Shown here in pieces: positions 53,042 to 61,678 of a DNA stretch of 64,000 nt. Source of the stretch: JBCCGR01 sp039029195 (GTDB taxonomy: Bacteria > Pseudomonadota > Alphaproteobacteria > Rhizobiales > Rhizobiaceae); assembly GCA_039029195.1 (NCBI GenBank), contig JBCCGR010000015.1, positions 1 through 64,000 of the forward strand, read 5' to 3'. A program made the position numbers and the translations under genes. Each line of letters opens with the position of its first letter. Position 1 is the first letter of the stretch. The notes under the pieces are model-generated. The model did no database searches, was not told where the DNA came from, and saw only the letters and a program-made list of their open reading frames with translations.

Positions 53042-54086
53042 TGCGACCTCCTTCGCGAATGGGTCGGCGTCTGGCTCTGCGTTTGCGCGATGACGATCTC
53101 TTTCGGTTTGAGCTCCTCGATCCTGTGCGCTTTTGGAATAGATCGGCAATGGTCGGGAAAATTCCGCGGGGCAACAGCAAAACCGCCAGCACCAGCACGG
53201 CACCCATGACCAGCGTGTTGTCGATCAGGCTTTGTTGACCCAGAAGATATTTCAGATAGCCCAGACCCGCTGCACCCAGAATGGGGCCCGCAAGCGTTCC
53301 AGCACCGCCCACAATCACCCAGATGATGATTTCAGCCGACTGACCAAGTGAGAAGAGATTTGGCGTGACGATCTCGGCCCAGTTTGCGTAAAGGCAGCCC
53401 GCCAGTCCGGCCACGCCGCCGCCAATTGCAAAAACGGCCGTCTTGATGAGGCGAACATCATATCCCATCAATTCTGCACGCAGCTCATTTTCGCGGACCG
53501 CAACGACGATGCGGCCGAAGGGGCTTCGCAGAACCCAGCGCAATCCGAGATAACAGGCCAGCAGCAGGACGAGGCAGAAGTAATAGAGGCTTTCGCCGTA
53601 GAGATATTCGCTTGGATCCCACGGCAGGGAAAGCGTTTCGAATCCCGGAATGCCATTGTAGCCGCCAAGTCTTGCGGTTCCGATGACATATTCCTCACCC
53701 GCTGTCACATTCATGAACTTGTAGAGAATGAGGGTGAAAACGAGCGTGAGAACGGCAAGATAAACGTCGTTCAACCGTCCATAGAAGAGCATGGCGCCGA
53801 ACACGGCGGCGACAAGAGCAGGCACAATTATGCTGATAAAAAATGGCCCCCAGGGGGTTCCGATATTGATCGCGGAAATCGCATAGGCGTAGGCACCGAG
53901 CCCAAAAAAAGCGGCCTGGCCGAAGCACAATATCCCGCCAAAACCCCAAATGAAGCCGAGGCTCAGACCGAGCAGCGCGTAAATGCTGAGCAGACACAGC
54001 GTGAAGACATCCACGCCCAAGGGCAGCAGAAACATCAGCAAAATGCCGACAAAGGCCGTGAGGATGATTTCCCGGATGAGGTTCAC
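53031..54086 (-). CDS. Branched-chain/urea-type ABC permease, LivM/UrtC class
   Basis: A 351-aa permease with about nine helices (BPD_transp_2). Landmarks are GFGGILCFGQAAFFGLGAYAYA near 48 and the EAA-like loop AVRENELRAELMGYDVRLIKTAVF near 195. The C-terminus carries a basic tail of about 35 residues rich in Arg/Ser (RTGSRSSNRKRSSSRKRR) that family members do not usually have. Its stop overlaps the LivG-type start by 11 bases. Confidence 0.92.
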   Translation of the reverse strand: MNLIREIILTAFVGILLMFLLPLGVDVFTLCLLSIYALLGLSLGFIWGFGGILCFGQAAFFGLGAYAYAISAINIGTPWGPFFISIIVPALVAAVFGAMLFYGRLNDVYLAVLTLVFTLILYKFMNVTAGEEYVIGTARLGGYNGIPGFETLSLPWDPSEYLYGESLYYFCLVLLLACYLGLRWVLRSPFGRIVVAVRENELRAELMGYDVRLIKTAVFAIGGGVAGLAGCLYANWAEIVTPNLFSLGQSAEIIIWVIVGGAGTLAGPILGAAGLGYLKYLLGQQSLIDNTLVMGAVLVLAVLLLPRGIFPTIADLFQKRTGSRSSNRKRSSSRKRRARRRPIREGGRNGE

Positions 54087-54088
54087 GA

Positions 54089-54955
54089 TCAGATCCGGTC
54101 TTTCAGAAAGCGTCCCGTGATCCCCGTGGGGAGTAGGCGCAACAGAACAACAGCCGCAACAAGAAGGGCGATTTCACCAATCACGGACGTGGAGAGGAAG
54201 GTGAATATTTGCGACACGGCGCCGAAAAGGGTTGCGCTGGACAACATGCCGGAAACCACGGCGGTTCCGCCCGAAATTACAGTAATGAACGATTTCGCGA
54301 TGTAGTTGGCACCAGATGCCGGGTTCAGCCCGACCAGCGGTGCCATCACGCCACCAGCGAGGCCCGAGAGTGCAGCACCGGCGGTGAAGGTCATCATATA
54401 AACACGCGATGTGTTGTAGCCGAAAGCGTTTGCCATCTCGGGGTTTTGCATGGCTCCCCGGGCGATTAGTCCGGCGCGAGTGGTTTTCAACACGCCGTAG
54501 ACGATGGCAATGGTGACCACGGCCATGAGGATCACAAACAGATTGTAGCCACTCATCTGGTAACGTCCCAGAGTGAAGCCGGCAATTGGCGTCGGTATGC
54601 CGGTGGTGGTGTTGCCAAAGATCATGGTGAAGCCACCAATCATCAAAAGGCTCAGCCCCCAGGTGGCCAGCATTGTGTTGATCAGCCGACCATACAGGAA
54701 GCGGACAATCAGCCTTTCAACCAGAAGCCCAAAAAGCCCAACAACTACGGGTGCGACAATGAGAATGCACAGGTAGATCGGCACGCCGAGCCCGTGGGCG
54801 GTTATGGCCGCATATCCACCAAGTGTGATGAACTCGCCATGCGCCAGGTTGATCACCCGCATCATGCCGAAAACCACTGCCAACCCCGCGCTGATCAAAA
54901 CCAGCACGGCGATGGCATAACATATCTCCACGATCACAACCGCGGCATAGTCCAT
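54089..54955 (-). CDS. Branched-chain/urea-type ABC permease, LivH/UrtB class
   Basis: A 288-aa, about eight-helix permease with LivH landmarks: VFGMMRVINLAHGEFITLGGYAA near 30 and the GLIARGAMQNPEMANAFGYN loop near 163. It forms the heterodimeric channel with the LivM-class protein encoded two bases downstream. It follows the receptor gene by 76 bases. Confidence 0.93.
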   Translation of the reverse strand: MDYAAVVIVEICYAIAVLVLISAGLAVVFGMMRVINLAHGEFITLGGYAAITAHGLGVPIYLCILIVAPVVVGLFGLLVERLIVRFLYGRLINTMLATWGLSLLMIGGFTMIFGNTTTGIPTPIAGFTLGRYQMSGYNLFVILMAVVTIAIVYGVLKTTRAGLIARGAMQNPEMANAFGYNTSRVYMMTFTAGAALSGLAGGVMAPLVGLNPASGANYIAKSFITVISGGTAVVSGMLSSATLFGAVSQIFTFLSTSVIGEIALLVAAVVLLRLLPTGITGRFLKDRI

Positions 54956-55031
54956 GTCAGAATCCTGAAGACATTAGTGGCCCGAAGACAGGGGTGGCCC
55001 GAGGATGATGGCGGGCCACCCTTTGCTGCGA

Positions 55032-56252
55032 TCAGATCTTGATTTCATACTGGGTGGTGTCACCCGGATTGGCTTCAAGATCGCAAACAAGCTGGGTATC
55101 GACCGGCTGGCGCTGATCGAAACTCTTGACCACGTTCATTTTCTGATCGCCAACCTCCACGATGTGGACATCAGTCACAACGTGATGGGTTTTCGCATCG
55201 ACGGTGATCTTGCCGGTCGGACCGGTGATGCTGACACCGGATTCCAGTGCCTCAATCACCTTGTCGCGATCAACCGATCCCGCCTTGTTGGCACCTGCCG
55301 CCCACAAGTGCATGCCTTGATAGGTCGCAACAGCCAATTCGTGAATATCATCGGTGGAACCAAAACGCGCCTGCCACTTGTCGAGGAAAGCCTTGTTTTC
55401 CGGACGATCAAGCTGCTTTGAGAACGAATAGGCCAGAAGGATGCCGTCGCCTTCCTCCTTGGTCAGAACCACCTGTTCGTTGCCGGCACCTAGTGTTGTC
55501 GAGGCCATTGGGATTTTCTTGTTCATGCCCGCGGCCGCCCATTGGCGGTAGAACGACAGATGCGCGCCACCCACCAGTGCCGACATGATCATGTCAGGAG
55601 CAGCTTCCTGGATTTTCGCGATTGTCGAGCCGAAGTCAGCGACATCAAGCGGGAAGAAGTCGGTCTGCACGACCGAACCGCCGCTCTTACCCGCATAGTG
55701 CTCAATCCATTTGGCAGTGATCTGTCCGTAATTGTAGTCGGCCGCCAGCGTGTAGATTTTCTTGCCCCACTTTTCCATCGCGTAAGGAACCAGCACTTCA
55801 GCCTGCTGGGCCGGCGTTACGCCCGTGCAAAAAATGTTGCGATCGCACACGCCGCCTTCGTACTGCACATTGTAAAAATAGAGGGTTTTCGATTTCCGCA
55901 AGGTCGGACGAATGGCCTCTCGGGACGCCGAGAGAATGCCACCGTGCACCACGTCGACCTTGTCCTGGCGGGTCAGTTTTTGCGCAAACTGGGTGTAGAG
56001 CGCCATGTTGGACTGGGTGTCATAGGCAACTTTTTCAAGCTGTTTTCCGGCAATCCCACCAGCCGCATTGATTTCCTCAATGGCCATCGTGACGGCCTTG
56101 TCCATGGGCTTCCCGTAAAGGTCAAAAATGCCCGAAGTATCAAGTATGCTGCCCACTTTGATGCTGTCGGCAGCTTGCACAACATTCGGCAGAAATGCGG
56201 TGGTGCCAGCGGCGGCAGTGCCCGCAACAAATTGTCTACGATCAATCTTCAT
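55032..56252 (-). CDS. Urea/short-chain-amide-type ABC substrate-binding protein with Tat signal
   Basis: A 406-aa receptor of the Peripla_BP_5/UrtA-FmdD-AmiC type. The N-terminus MKIDRRQFVAGTAAAG is a twin-arginine signal. Core motifs are KVGSILDTSGIFDLYGKPM near 32 and TLAADYNYGQITAKWIEHY near 170. The RR signal, UrtA-like sequence and adjacent amidase favour urea or small amides as ligand over branched-chain amino acids, though this is inferred. It is 22 bases downstream of the flotillin gene. Confidence 0.88.
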   Translation of the reverse strand: MKIDRRQFVAGTAAAGTTAFLPNVVQAADSIKVGSILDTSGIFDLYGKPMDKAVTMAIEEINAAGGIAGKQLEKVAYDTQSNMALYTQFAQKLTRQDKVDVVHGGILSASREAIRPTLRKSKTLYFYNVQYEGGVCDRNIFCTGVTPAQQAEVLVPYAMEKWGKKIYTLAADYNYGQITAKWIEHYAGKSGGSVVQTDFFPLDVADFGSTIAKIQEAAPDMIMSALVGGAHLSFYRQWAAAGMNKKIPMASTTLGAGNEQVVLTKEEGDGILLAYSFSKQLDRPENKAFLDKWQARFGSTDDIHELAVATYQGMHLWAAGANKAGSVDRDKVIEALESGVSITGPTGKITVDAKTHHVVTDVHIVEVGDQKMNVVKSFDQRQPVDTQLVCDLEANPGDTTQYEIKI

Positions 56253-56274
56253 AGTTCACTCCCATGTGTTGAAG

Positions 56275-57870
56275 TCAGTTCTCTTTTCCCGGTGATCTTT
56301 TCTGCGAGGTTCGGCCCCCGCTTTTTTGCTTTGCCGGCTTTTCATCGAGTTCAAAGTTCAGGCCCACCGATTTGCCGATTTTCTTCATTGCAGGCATCTG
56401 CAACGCAAGTTTCAACGCGCTGTCGACCGCGCCATCAATCGGCCCCGCCGCGGACTGTGCTCCATTGGTTGATCCCAGGCCCATGACTTGATTGATGCGA
56501 ATGGAATCGATCTTTTCCATTGGCTTCATCATCTCAGCCGCCAAAACTGGAAGCCGGTCCATCTTGTGCATGTCCAGTTTCATTGCGATAACCTGCGGAG
56601 AAAGCTGATTTTCAGCCTTGATCAACTGCGCCTTGCCTTCCGCTTCTGCGGCAAGTTCCGACCTTTTGGCGGCAGCCCTCATATCAGAGGCTTTTGCTTC
56701 AGCCTGGGCCGTATCCAACAAAGTTTGCACTTCTGATTTGGTCCGCTCCTCGCTGGTCTGCGATTGCTGTTGTACCTTGATGAGGGCGGTTGCCCGCTCG
56801 CGCTCGGCTGCAAGCCTTTCCTTTTCGCTTTGGACCTTTTCCTGCGCGGCGATGACGGATTCGCGGGAAAGCTCGGTTTCAGCGATGATCTCGTTTTCGT
56901 CTGCACGTTTCTTCGCGAGCGCGATCTGGCTTTCGATTTTCGCTGATTCCGCCGCCAGCAGGGCGTCCACTTCGTGCTGGCGCAAATCCCGATCGCGTTC
57001 GATTTCCCGACGGCGGGTTTCCAATTCAGTTTCGATCTTGCCCTGATCCGCCTTTTTCTGGGATTCCAGGCGCGCAAGCTCCGTGGCAGCGGCAGAATCT
57101 GCCCTCGCCGCCTCGATGGATTGGGTTTGTGCGATCTCTGCCTGTTGCTGCTGCTCGTCAATCTCGAGTTTTCGTTTCAGACTATCGAGTTGCACCTGAC
57201 GCACGGACACATCTGCATCGGCCTCGATCTCGGCGCGTTTCTTTTTGTTCGACGAAACCACTTCGGCTAACCGGCGCATACCGACCGCATTGAAGGCGTT
57301 GTTTTCATCCAATGAAGCAAAAGATGCCTGATCGAGATGGGTCAACGACGCGGATTCAAGCCGAAGCCCGTTGGATATCATTCCTTCCGCCAACTCCGCT
57401 CTGACGGCCTTTACAAAGCCACCGCGGTCTTCATGCAACTGATCCATGGTCTTTGTGGCAACGACGGACTGCATGGCATCCACAAACCGGCCATTGAAAA
57501 GATTGCCCAACTCATCCGGATTCAAGGATCGTGAACCAAGCGATTGAGCCGCAGTGGCGACGCCTTCCGCAGTTGGTTCAACCCGCAGATAGAATTCCAT
57601 CTCCGCATCCAGCCGCAGCCGATCCTCGGTCATCAGCGACTTTTCACCAAACCGGCGAATTTGCAGCCGCATGGTGCGCATGTTGATTTCTTCGACCTTG
57701 TGCAGGAACGGAAGCGCCAGAAAACCGCCATCGAGAACAACCTTTTCACCGCTGGCACCCGTTCTGATCAGCGCCCGCTCACGGGTCGCCTTGCGATAAA
57801 ACCGCTGCAAAAAAGCGATGGCAATCGCCACCGCAACGACAATCACGACAATGGAAATGAAGACATTCAT
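56275..57870 (-). CDS. Flotillin-family membrane protein
   Basis: A 531-aa flotillin: N-terminal transmembrane helix (about 3-23, VFISIVVIVVAVAIAIAFL), Band-7/SPFH domain (about 30-215), long charged coiled coil rich in Glu/Lys/Arg and Ala (about 220-450), and a C-terminal flotillin region with NQLSPQVIAMKLDMHKMDRLP. Flotillins organise membrane microdomains. ATG 57870 is chosen because GGAGA lies nine bases upstream; a longer frame would add 22 residues before the helix. It sits unusually inside the amide-transport operon, between sensor and receptor genes. Confidence 0.9.
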   Translation of the reverse strand: MNVFISIVVIVVAVAIAIAFLQRFYRKATRERALIRTGASGEKVVLDGGFLALPFLHKVEEINMRTMRLQIRRFGEKSLMTEDRLRLDAEMEFYLRVEPTAEGVATAAQSLGSRSLNPDELGNLFNGRFVDAMQSVVATKTMDQLHEDRGGFVKAVRAELAEGMISNGLRLESASLTHLDQASFASLDENNAFNAVGMRRLAEVVSSNKKKRAEIEADADVSVRQVQLDSLKRKLEIDEQQQQAEIAQTQSIEAARADSAAATELARLESQKKADQGKIETELETRRREIERDRDLRQHEVDALLAAESAKIESQIALAKKRADENEIIAETELSRESVIAAQEKVQSEKERLAAERERATALIKVQQQSQTSEERTKSEVQTLLDTAQAEAKASDMRAAAKRSELAAEAEGKAQLIKAENQLSPQVIAMKLDMHKMDRLPVLAAEMMKPMEKIDSIRINQVMGLGSTNGAQSAAGPIDGAVDSALKLALQMPAMKKIGKSVGLNFELDEKPAKQKSGGRTSQKRSPGKEN

Positions 57871-57979
57871 AGCCAGTCTCCGGAACTGTTCCATGCCCGT
57901 CAATTCCGAAGGAACTGCCACGGGCACACCATTCAAACCGATCCTGAAAGGTTGGCGCGGTTGCCGCTATGAGTCAATT

Positions 57980-58001
57980 ATTATTTTCCTAGGAAAATAA
58001 T
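57980..58001. promoter_or_regulatory. Perfect 22-base palindrome upstream of the flotillin gene
   Basis: Eleven-base arms with core TTTTCCTAGGAAAA flanked by ATTA/TAAT. It lies 110 bases before the flotillin start and 16 bases after the AmiC-like stop. Size and perfect symmetry suggest a dimeric-repressor operator, possibly for the MarR protein encoded at 59278. No T-run suggests it is not a terminator. Confidence 0.6.
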
Positions 58002-58016
58002 GGACATAATTTCGAG

Positions 58017-59111
58017 CTATCGACCCGCAGGATAAGTGTCGATCACCTGAAATTCATGGCCGACCGCCTCGGCAAGAAACATTGTCGAACAGGACCCGCC
58101 ACGCCCGGAAAAAATCGAATCCCGAGCACCTTCGATCTCGAGGATCAGATCGCGCAGACGCCAGTCTTTTGTCTCACTCTGCTTCGACAGCGCTTTGAGA
58201 AAATGCATGCCTTCATAAAGCGATTGGCCAATGGCGTTGAGTTGCGGGGCACGGGACCCAAACCTGGAGTGATATCGCTCCTTAAAACTGCTGTTTGATG
58301 CGGTTTTGAGGCCACCAAAGTAGCCGGAGGCCGCAAAAAGGCCGTCTGTGTTTTGCGCGCCAATCGCAAGAGCCACATTTTCCTCGATCGCGCAGGATAG
58401 TCTCACAACTCGTCCAGATAGATCGGACTGGCCAAAGGCGCGATTGAAATGGATGGTATCGTCCCCCACCAGGGAGACAAGAACGGCATCAGGTTTGCGT
58501 TCAGAGATTTGCTCCAACAGCGTATCAAATTTGGTCGTGCCAAAAGGAAGATAGCGTTCACCGCAAACATTTCCACCATATTTCGTGATACCGCGTTTGA
58601 AAACCCGATGGCTTGCGTGCGGCCAAACATAGTCATTTCCAACGAGAAACCAGCGTTTCAGATTGTAGCGCTCTGACAGCCCCGCAGCAGCCGGCAACAG
58701 TTGCATGGTGGGCGTTTCGCCAATGCAAAAAACACCTGCAGTCGTTTCGCCCCCCTCGTAAAGCGGGGTGTAAACATACGGCAATTGGCCACCGAGGGAT
58801 TGAGCCAACGCTTCACGAACATCGCTGGTGTGCATGCCCACGATGGCGTCAATTTCGCCTTCGATAAACTGTTCTTCCGCCGACTCTGCGACAGATTGCG
58901 GGCATTCTCCCGCGTCGACGATTTTAAGAACAATTTCCCGACCGTTGATGCCGCCGGCATGATTTATTTCTTCAGCGGCAATTTCCGCACAGGCCCGGCA
59001 GGACGCGCCCCAAATCCCTGCAGCACCGCTCGTCGGGATGAACAGGCCCACCGAGAGGAGATGTGGCCTTCTTGATGCAATGGAACTTTCAAGCCGTCTA
59101 GCGCGTGCCAT
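58017..59111 (-). CDS. AmiC-like ligand-sensing protein without signal peptide
   Basis: A 364-aa Peripla_BP_5/6 domain protein: LLSVGLFIPTSGAAGIWGAS near residue 19, EEINHAGGINGREIVLKIVDAG near 45, GEIDAIVGMHTSDVREAL near 85. It lacks a signal peptide, so like AmiC of the amidase operon of Pseudomonas it may be a cytoplasmic amide sensor rather than a receptor; no AmiR partner is seen. ATG 59111 follows GGGAAC; TTG 59183 would give a longer form. First gene of the minus-strand operon, divergent from the MarR gene. Confidence 0.75.
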   Translation of the reverse strand: MARARRLESSIASRRPHLLSVGLFIPTSGAAGIWGASCRACAEIAAEEINHAGGINGREIVLKIVDAGECPQSVAESAEEQFIEGEIDAIVGMHTSDVREALAQSLGGQLPYVYTPLYEGGETTAGVFCIGETPTMQLLPAAAGLSERYNLKRWFLVGNDYVWPHASHRVFKRGITKYGGNVCGERYLPFGTTKFDTLLEQISERKPDAVLVSLVGDDTIHFNRAFGQSDLSGRVVRLSCAIEENVALAIGAQNTDGLFAASGYFGGLKTASNSSFKERYHSRFGSRAPQLNAIGQSLYEGMHFLKALSKQSETKDWRLRDLILEIEGARDSIFSGRGGSCSTMFLAEAVGHEFQVIDTYPAGR

Positions 59112-59155
59112 AACGGTTCCCAGCGATTCGATACATACACATGGTCCAGGCTCCC

Positions 59156-59170
59156 CGCAGACAGTCTGCG
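59156..59170. promoter_or_regulatory. Short palindrome in the AmiC-like/MarR divergent region
   Basis: CGCAGAC-A-GTCTGCG, seven-base arms around one base. It falls 45 bases before the AmiC-like start and about 108 bases before the MarR start, a position suited to an operator for the divergent pair. It could also be chance; no second copy was noticed. Confidence 0.4.
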
Positions 59171-59277
59171 ATGGATTGAGCAATCAGACAATGGGATTGT
59201 TTTCGTGGGATGGTCGTGAGATTATTTGAATTGGAAATTAAATCGACCTATATGCGACATCCGATCATCTGTTTTGG

Positions 59278-59715
59278 TTGAGGCCCCCATTGCGCGAAAA
59301 CGAGAACATCTTGAGCGAAGACAATCTGACGATTGTGCTGGCGCGCGCGCATCGCAATGTACATGGCCGCATCAGTGATATCCTAAAGGCCCGGGATATT
59401 CCGGTGGAGCAGTGGCGTATTCTCTCCGTGCTGGCAGACGGAGAAGGCCACACCGTTGGTTCCTTGTGCGATCGGGCGGTGATGAATTTTTCCGCGCTTT
59501 CAAAAACCATCGACAGGATGGTTTCGCGCGCACTTGTTCATCGAAAGCAAGATGAAACCGATCATCGACGTGTGCTGGTCTACATCACACAGTTCGGGAT
59601 CGAGCTTTATGCATCCTGCAAAGCCGATATGGAGCAAAGCGAAAGCCATTTGATCGGCGGATTGAGCGAAACCGAAACATCAACGCTCAAGACCCTGCTG
59701 CAGCGACTAGTCTGA
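59278..59715 (+). CDS. MarR-family transcriptional regulator
   Basis: A 145-aa winged-helix regulator: NVHGRISDILKARDIPVEQWRILSVLADGEGHTV leads into the HTH (about 55-85; LCDRAVMNFSALSKTIDRMVSRALV) and the wing with DETDHRRVLVYIT. All candidate starts are TTG (59278, 59290, 59311); the first is used but the choice is uncertain. Divergent from the AmiC-like gene, so it likely controls the amide operon, with an aromatic or amide-derived acid as possible effector. Confidence 0.87.
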   Translation: MRPPLRENENILSEDNLTIVLARAHRNVHGRISDILKARDIPVEQWRILSVLADGEGHTVGSLCDRAVMNFSALSKTIDRMVSRALVHRKQDETDHRRVLVYITQFGIELYASCKADMEQSESHLIGGLSETETSTLKTLLQRLV

Positions 59716-59745
59716 AACACGCATCATCTAACCCATTGAAATTTT

Positions 59746-59822
59746 TGGTAGCGGGAGAGGGACTTGAACCCCCGACACGCGGATTATGATTCCGCTGCTC
59801 TAACCACCTGAGCTACCCCGCC
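59746..59822 (-). tRNA. tRNA-Met (anticodon CAU), elongator-type
   Basis: Read on the minus strand, GGCGGGGTAGCTCAG starts a complete cloverleaf: D arm GCTC/GAGC, anticodon arm GCGGA-ATCATAA-TCCGC with CAT at positions 34-36, T arm with GGTTCAAGTCC, and an encoded CCA. It lacks the three G-C pairs in the anticodon stem of initiator tRNA. A CAU tRNA could instead be the lysidine-modified Ile2 species; the overall sequence favours elongator Met. Confidence 0.9.
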
Positions 59823-60099
59823 ACAGGGTCGGGCAACCAACGATCCGGAGCGCCGGACCCTGCCCTTCACGAACGTCAATATTTCAACCGGCGTTCAAGC
59901 ACGGGGCTTATAGAAACGTCCAATTGCAGCGTCAAGCGCTGTTGCGGTGCGGATATGAGAATTTACCGTACAAAATCCGACCCGCAATATGTCGCTCCTG
60001 ATTGAACGGGACGGCTGAGGCTGTGTAATAGTTGGCCAGGCTGAACTTCCCGCCCCAGCGGGCAAGTGGTTTCAACGTTTGATGCAACAGGACAATCCT

Positions 60100-61221
60100 A
60101 TGACCAGCGCTGCTGCCCTGCTTCACGAGACTGTTTCGACCCCCTTTGAGGAAGCGCGCGCCATGCCGCCCTCGGTTTATACGTCGGACGAATTTCTGAA
60201 ACAGGAGTTGAACGGCATTTTCGCCCGCGACTGGTTTTGCGTGGGCCGGGCTTCGTCGATGAGTGAGCCGGGTGACTACGTCACCACCGAACTCGCCGGT
60301 CAGCCTGTTGTGGTCGTCAGAGGTCATGATGGCGCGCTGCGGGCGATGTCGAATGTCTGCCTGCACCGTATGTCCACCCTGCTTGAAGGGCGCGGCAACA
60401 CCAGGTCCATTGTGTGCCCCTATCATGCCTGGACCTACAATCTCGACGGCTCACTGCGCGGCGCACCGGCGATGACCCTCAACCGCGATTTCTGTAAGAA
60501 GAGTTATGTGCTTCCCGATATCCGTTGCGAGGAATGGCTTGGCTGGGTGTTCGTCACGCTGAATGCTGAAGCATCGCCGGTTGCCAGCCAACTCAGCGAT
60601 GTGGAAGCGCTGATCGGTGATTATGATTTGGCGAACTACACCGAGACATTTTTCGAAACCCACGTGTGGAACACCAACTGGAAGGTGCTCGCCGAAAATT
60701 TCATGGAGAGCTACCATTTGCCCGTGTGTCATGCTGGCACCATTGGCGGGCTCTCCAAGCTGGAAGAAATGGTGTGCCCGCCAGGTGAGGCTGCATTCAA
60801 CTACCACACGATCCTGAAAGATGATCAGCTCAAGATCGCGCTTGCCCATCCGGATAATACGCGCCTTAAAGGCGACCGCCGCCGCATGACCTATCTCCTG
60901 GCCATCTATCCAAGTCTGATGATCACGCTGACCCCCGGCTATTTCTGGTACCTCAGCCTCCACCCTGAAGGTGTGGACCATGTGCGCATCGGTTTTGGCG
61001 GTGGCATGTCGCAAGACTATGTGAATGATCCCGATGCCCAGAAGCACTTTGAAAACCTCAAAACCCTGCTTGACGAGGTGAATGAGGAAGACAGGGGCTG
61101 CACGGAGAAGGTCTATCGCGGCCTTTCCTCACAGGTCGCCAAACCGGGACATTTGTCGCATTTGGAGCGGCCAAACTATGATTTTGCCCACTACATTAAT
61201 GACAGGATCAACGCTGCCTGA
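60100..61221 (+). CDS. Rieske non-haem iron oxygenase alpha subunit (first of pair)
   Basis: A 373-aa oxygenase. Rieske ligands are CLHRMS and CPYHAW near residues 88-108; the mononuclear iron site is ENFMESYHLPVCH near 206. It resembles carnitine/choline/stachydrine-type and other single-component-substrate Rieske enzymes more than naphthalene-type dioxygenases. ATG 60100 follows AGGACAATCCT; TTG/ATG candidates at 60079-60084 would add six or seven residues. RidA, DUF1028 and a second Rieske gene follow within 40 bases and by overlaps. No reductase gene is in the window. Confidence 0.87.
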   Translation: MTSAAALLHETVSTPFEEARAMPPSVYTSDEFLKQELNGIFARDWFCVGRASSMSEPGDYVTTELAGQPVVVVRGHDGALRAMSNVCLHRMSTLLEGRGNTRSIVCPYHAWTYNLDGSLRGAPAMTLNRDFCKKSYVLPDIRCEEWLGWVFVTLNAEASPVASQLSDVEALIGDYDLANYTETFFETHVWNTNWKVLAENFMESYHLPVCHAGTIGGLSKLEEMVCPPGEAAFNYHTILKDDQLKIALAHPDNTRLKGDRRRMTYLLAIYPSLMITLTPGYFWYLSLHPEGVDHVRIGFGGGMSQDYVNDPDAQKHFENLKTLLDEVNEEDRGCTEKVYRGLSSQVAKPGHLSHLERPNYDFAHYINDRINAA

Positions 61222-61261
61222 GTGAGACGAACTGTTCGCCGGGCAAAACGGGGCGAGCACC

Positions 61262-61678
61262 TTGGTTCACACACGCATCCGCAAGTTTAACACCAAAGAC
61301 ACTTATCCTGAGCAGAATCTCGACAATGATCTGTGCCAGGCTGTGGTCACCCATGGTGGGAAGACAGTCTGGATGCGCGGCCAGTGTCCGCAAAATCTCG
61401 ATGATGCGAAAAACATCGAAAGCCACGACCCGGTCGAACAGACCCACAAGGTGATGCAGAACATTCGCCAGCTCATCGAAGAAGCGGGCGGAAACATAAG
61501 CCATCTGGTGAAAGTGGTGGTTTACATCACTGATGTGCGCCACCGCGAGGCGGTCTACCGGACCATGGGAGACTATATAAAAGGCGTTCACCCGGTCTCA
61601 ACCGGGCTGGTGGTTCAGGCGCTCGCGCGACCCGAATGGCTGGTGGAGATTGATGCCACCGCGGTGATACCGGAATGA
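61262..61678 (+). CDS. RidA-family (YjgF/YER057c/UK114) protein
   Basis: A 138-aa RidA-fold protein with QNLDNDLCQAVVTHGGKTVWMRGQ at the start, the EAGGNISHLVKVVVYITDVRHR segment near 75 that carries the conserved Arg, and a C-terminal RPEWLVEIDATAVIPE (usual P..LVEIE.A). RidA members deaminate reactive enamines/imines; others hydrolyse aminoacrylate-like products of catabolic steps. TTG 61262 is the likely start. Coupled to the DUF1028 gene by ATGA. Confidence 0.87.
   Translation: MVHTRIRKFNTKDTYPEQNLDNDLCQAVVTHGGKTVWMRGQCPQNLDDAKNIESHDPVEQTHKVMQNIRQLIEEAGGNISHLVKVVVYITDVRHREAVYRTMGDYIKGVHPVSTGLVVQALARPEWLVEIDATAVIPE

Noticed and set aside
55542..56486. 314-codon open frame antisense to the receptor gene and flotillin end
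   Set aside because: Runs opposite a well-supported Tat-signal receptor gene and has no domain-like features.
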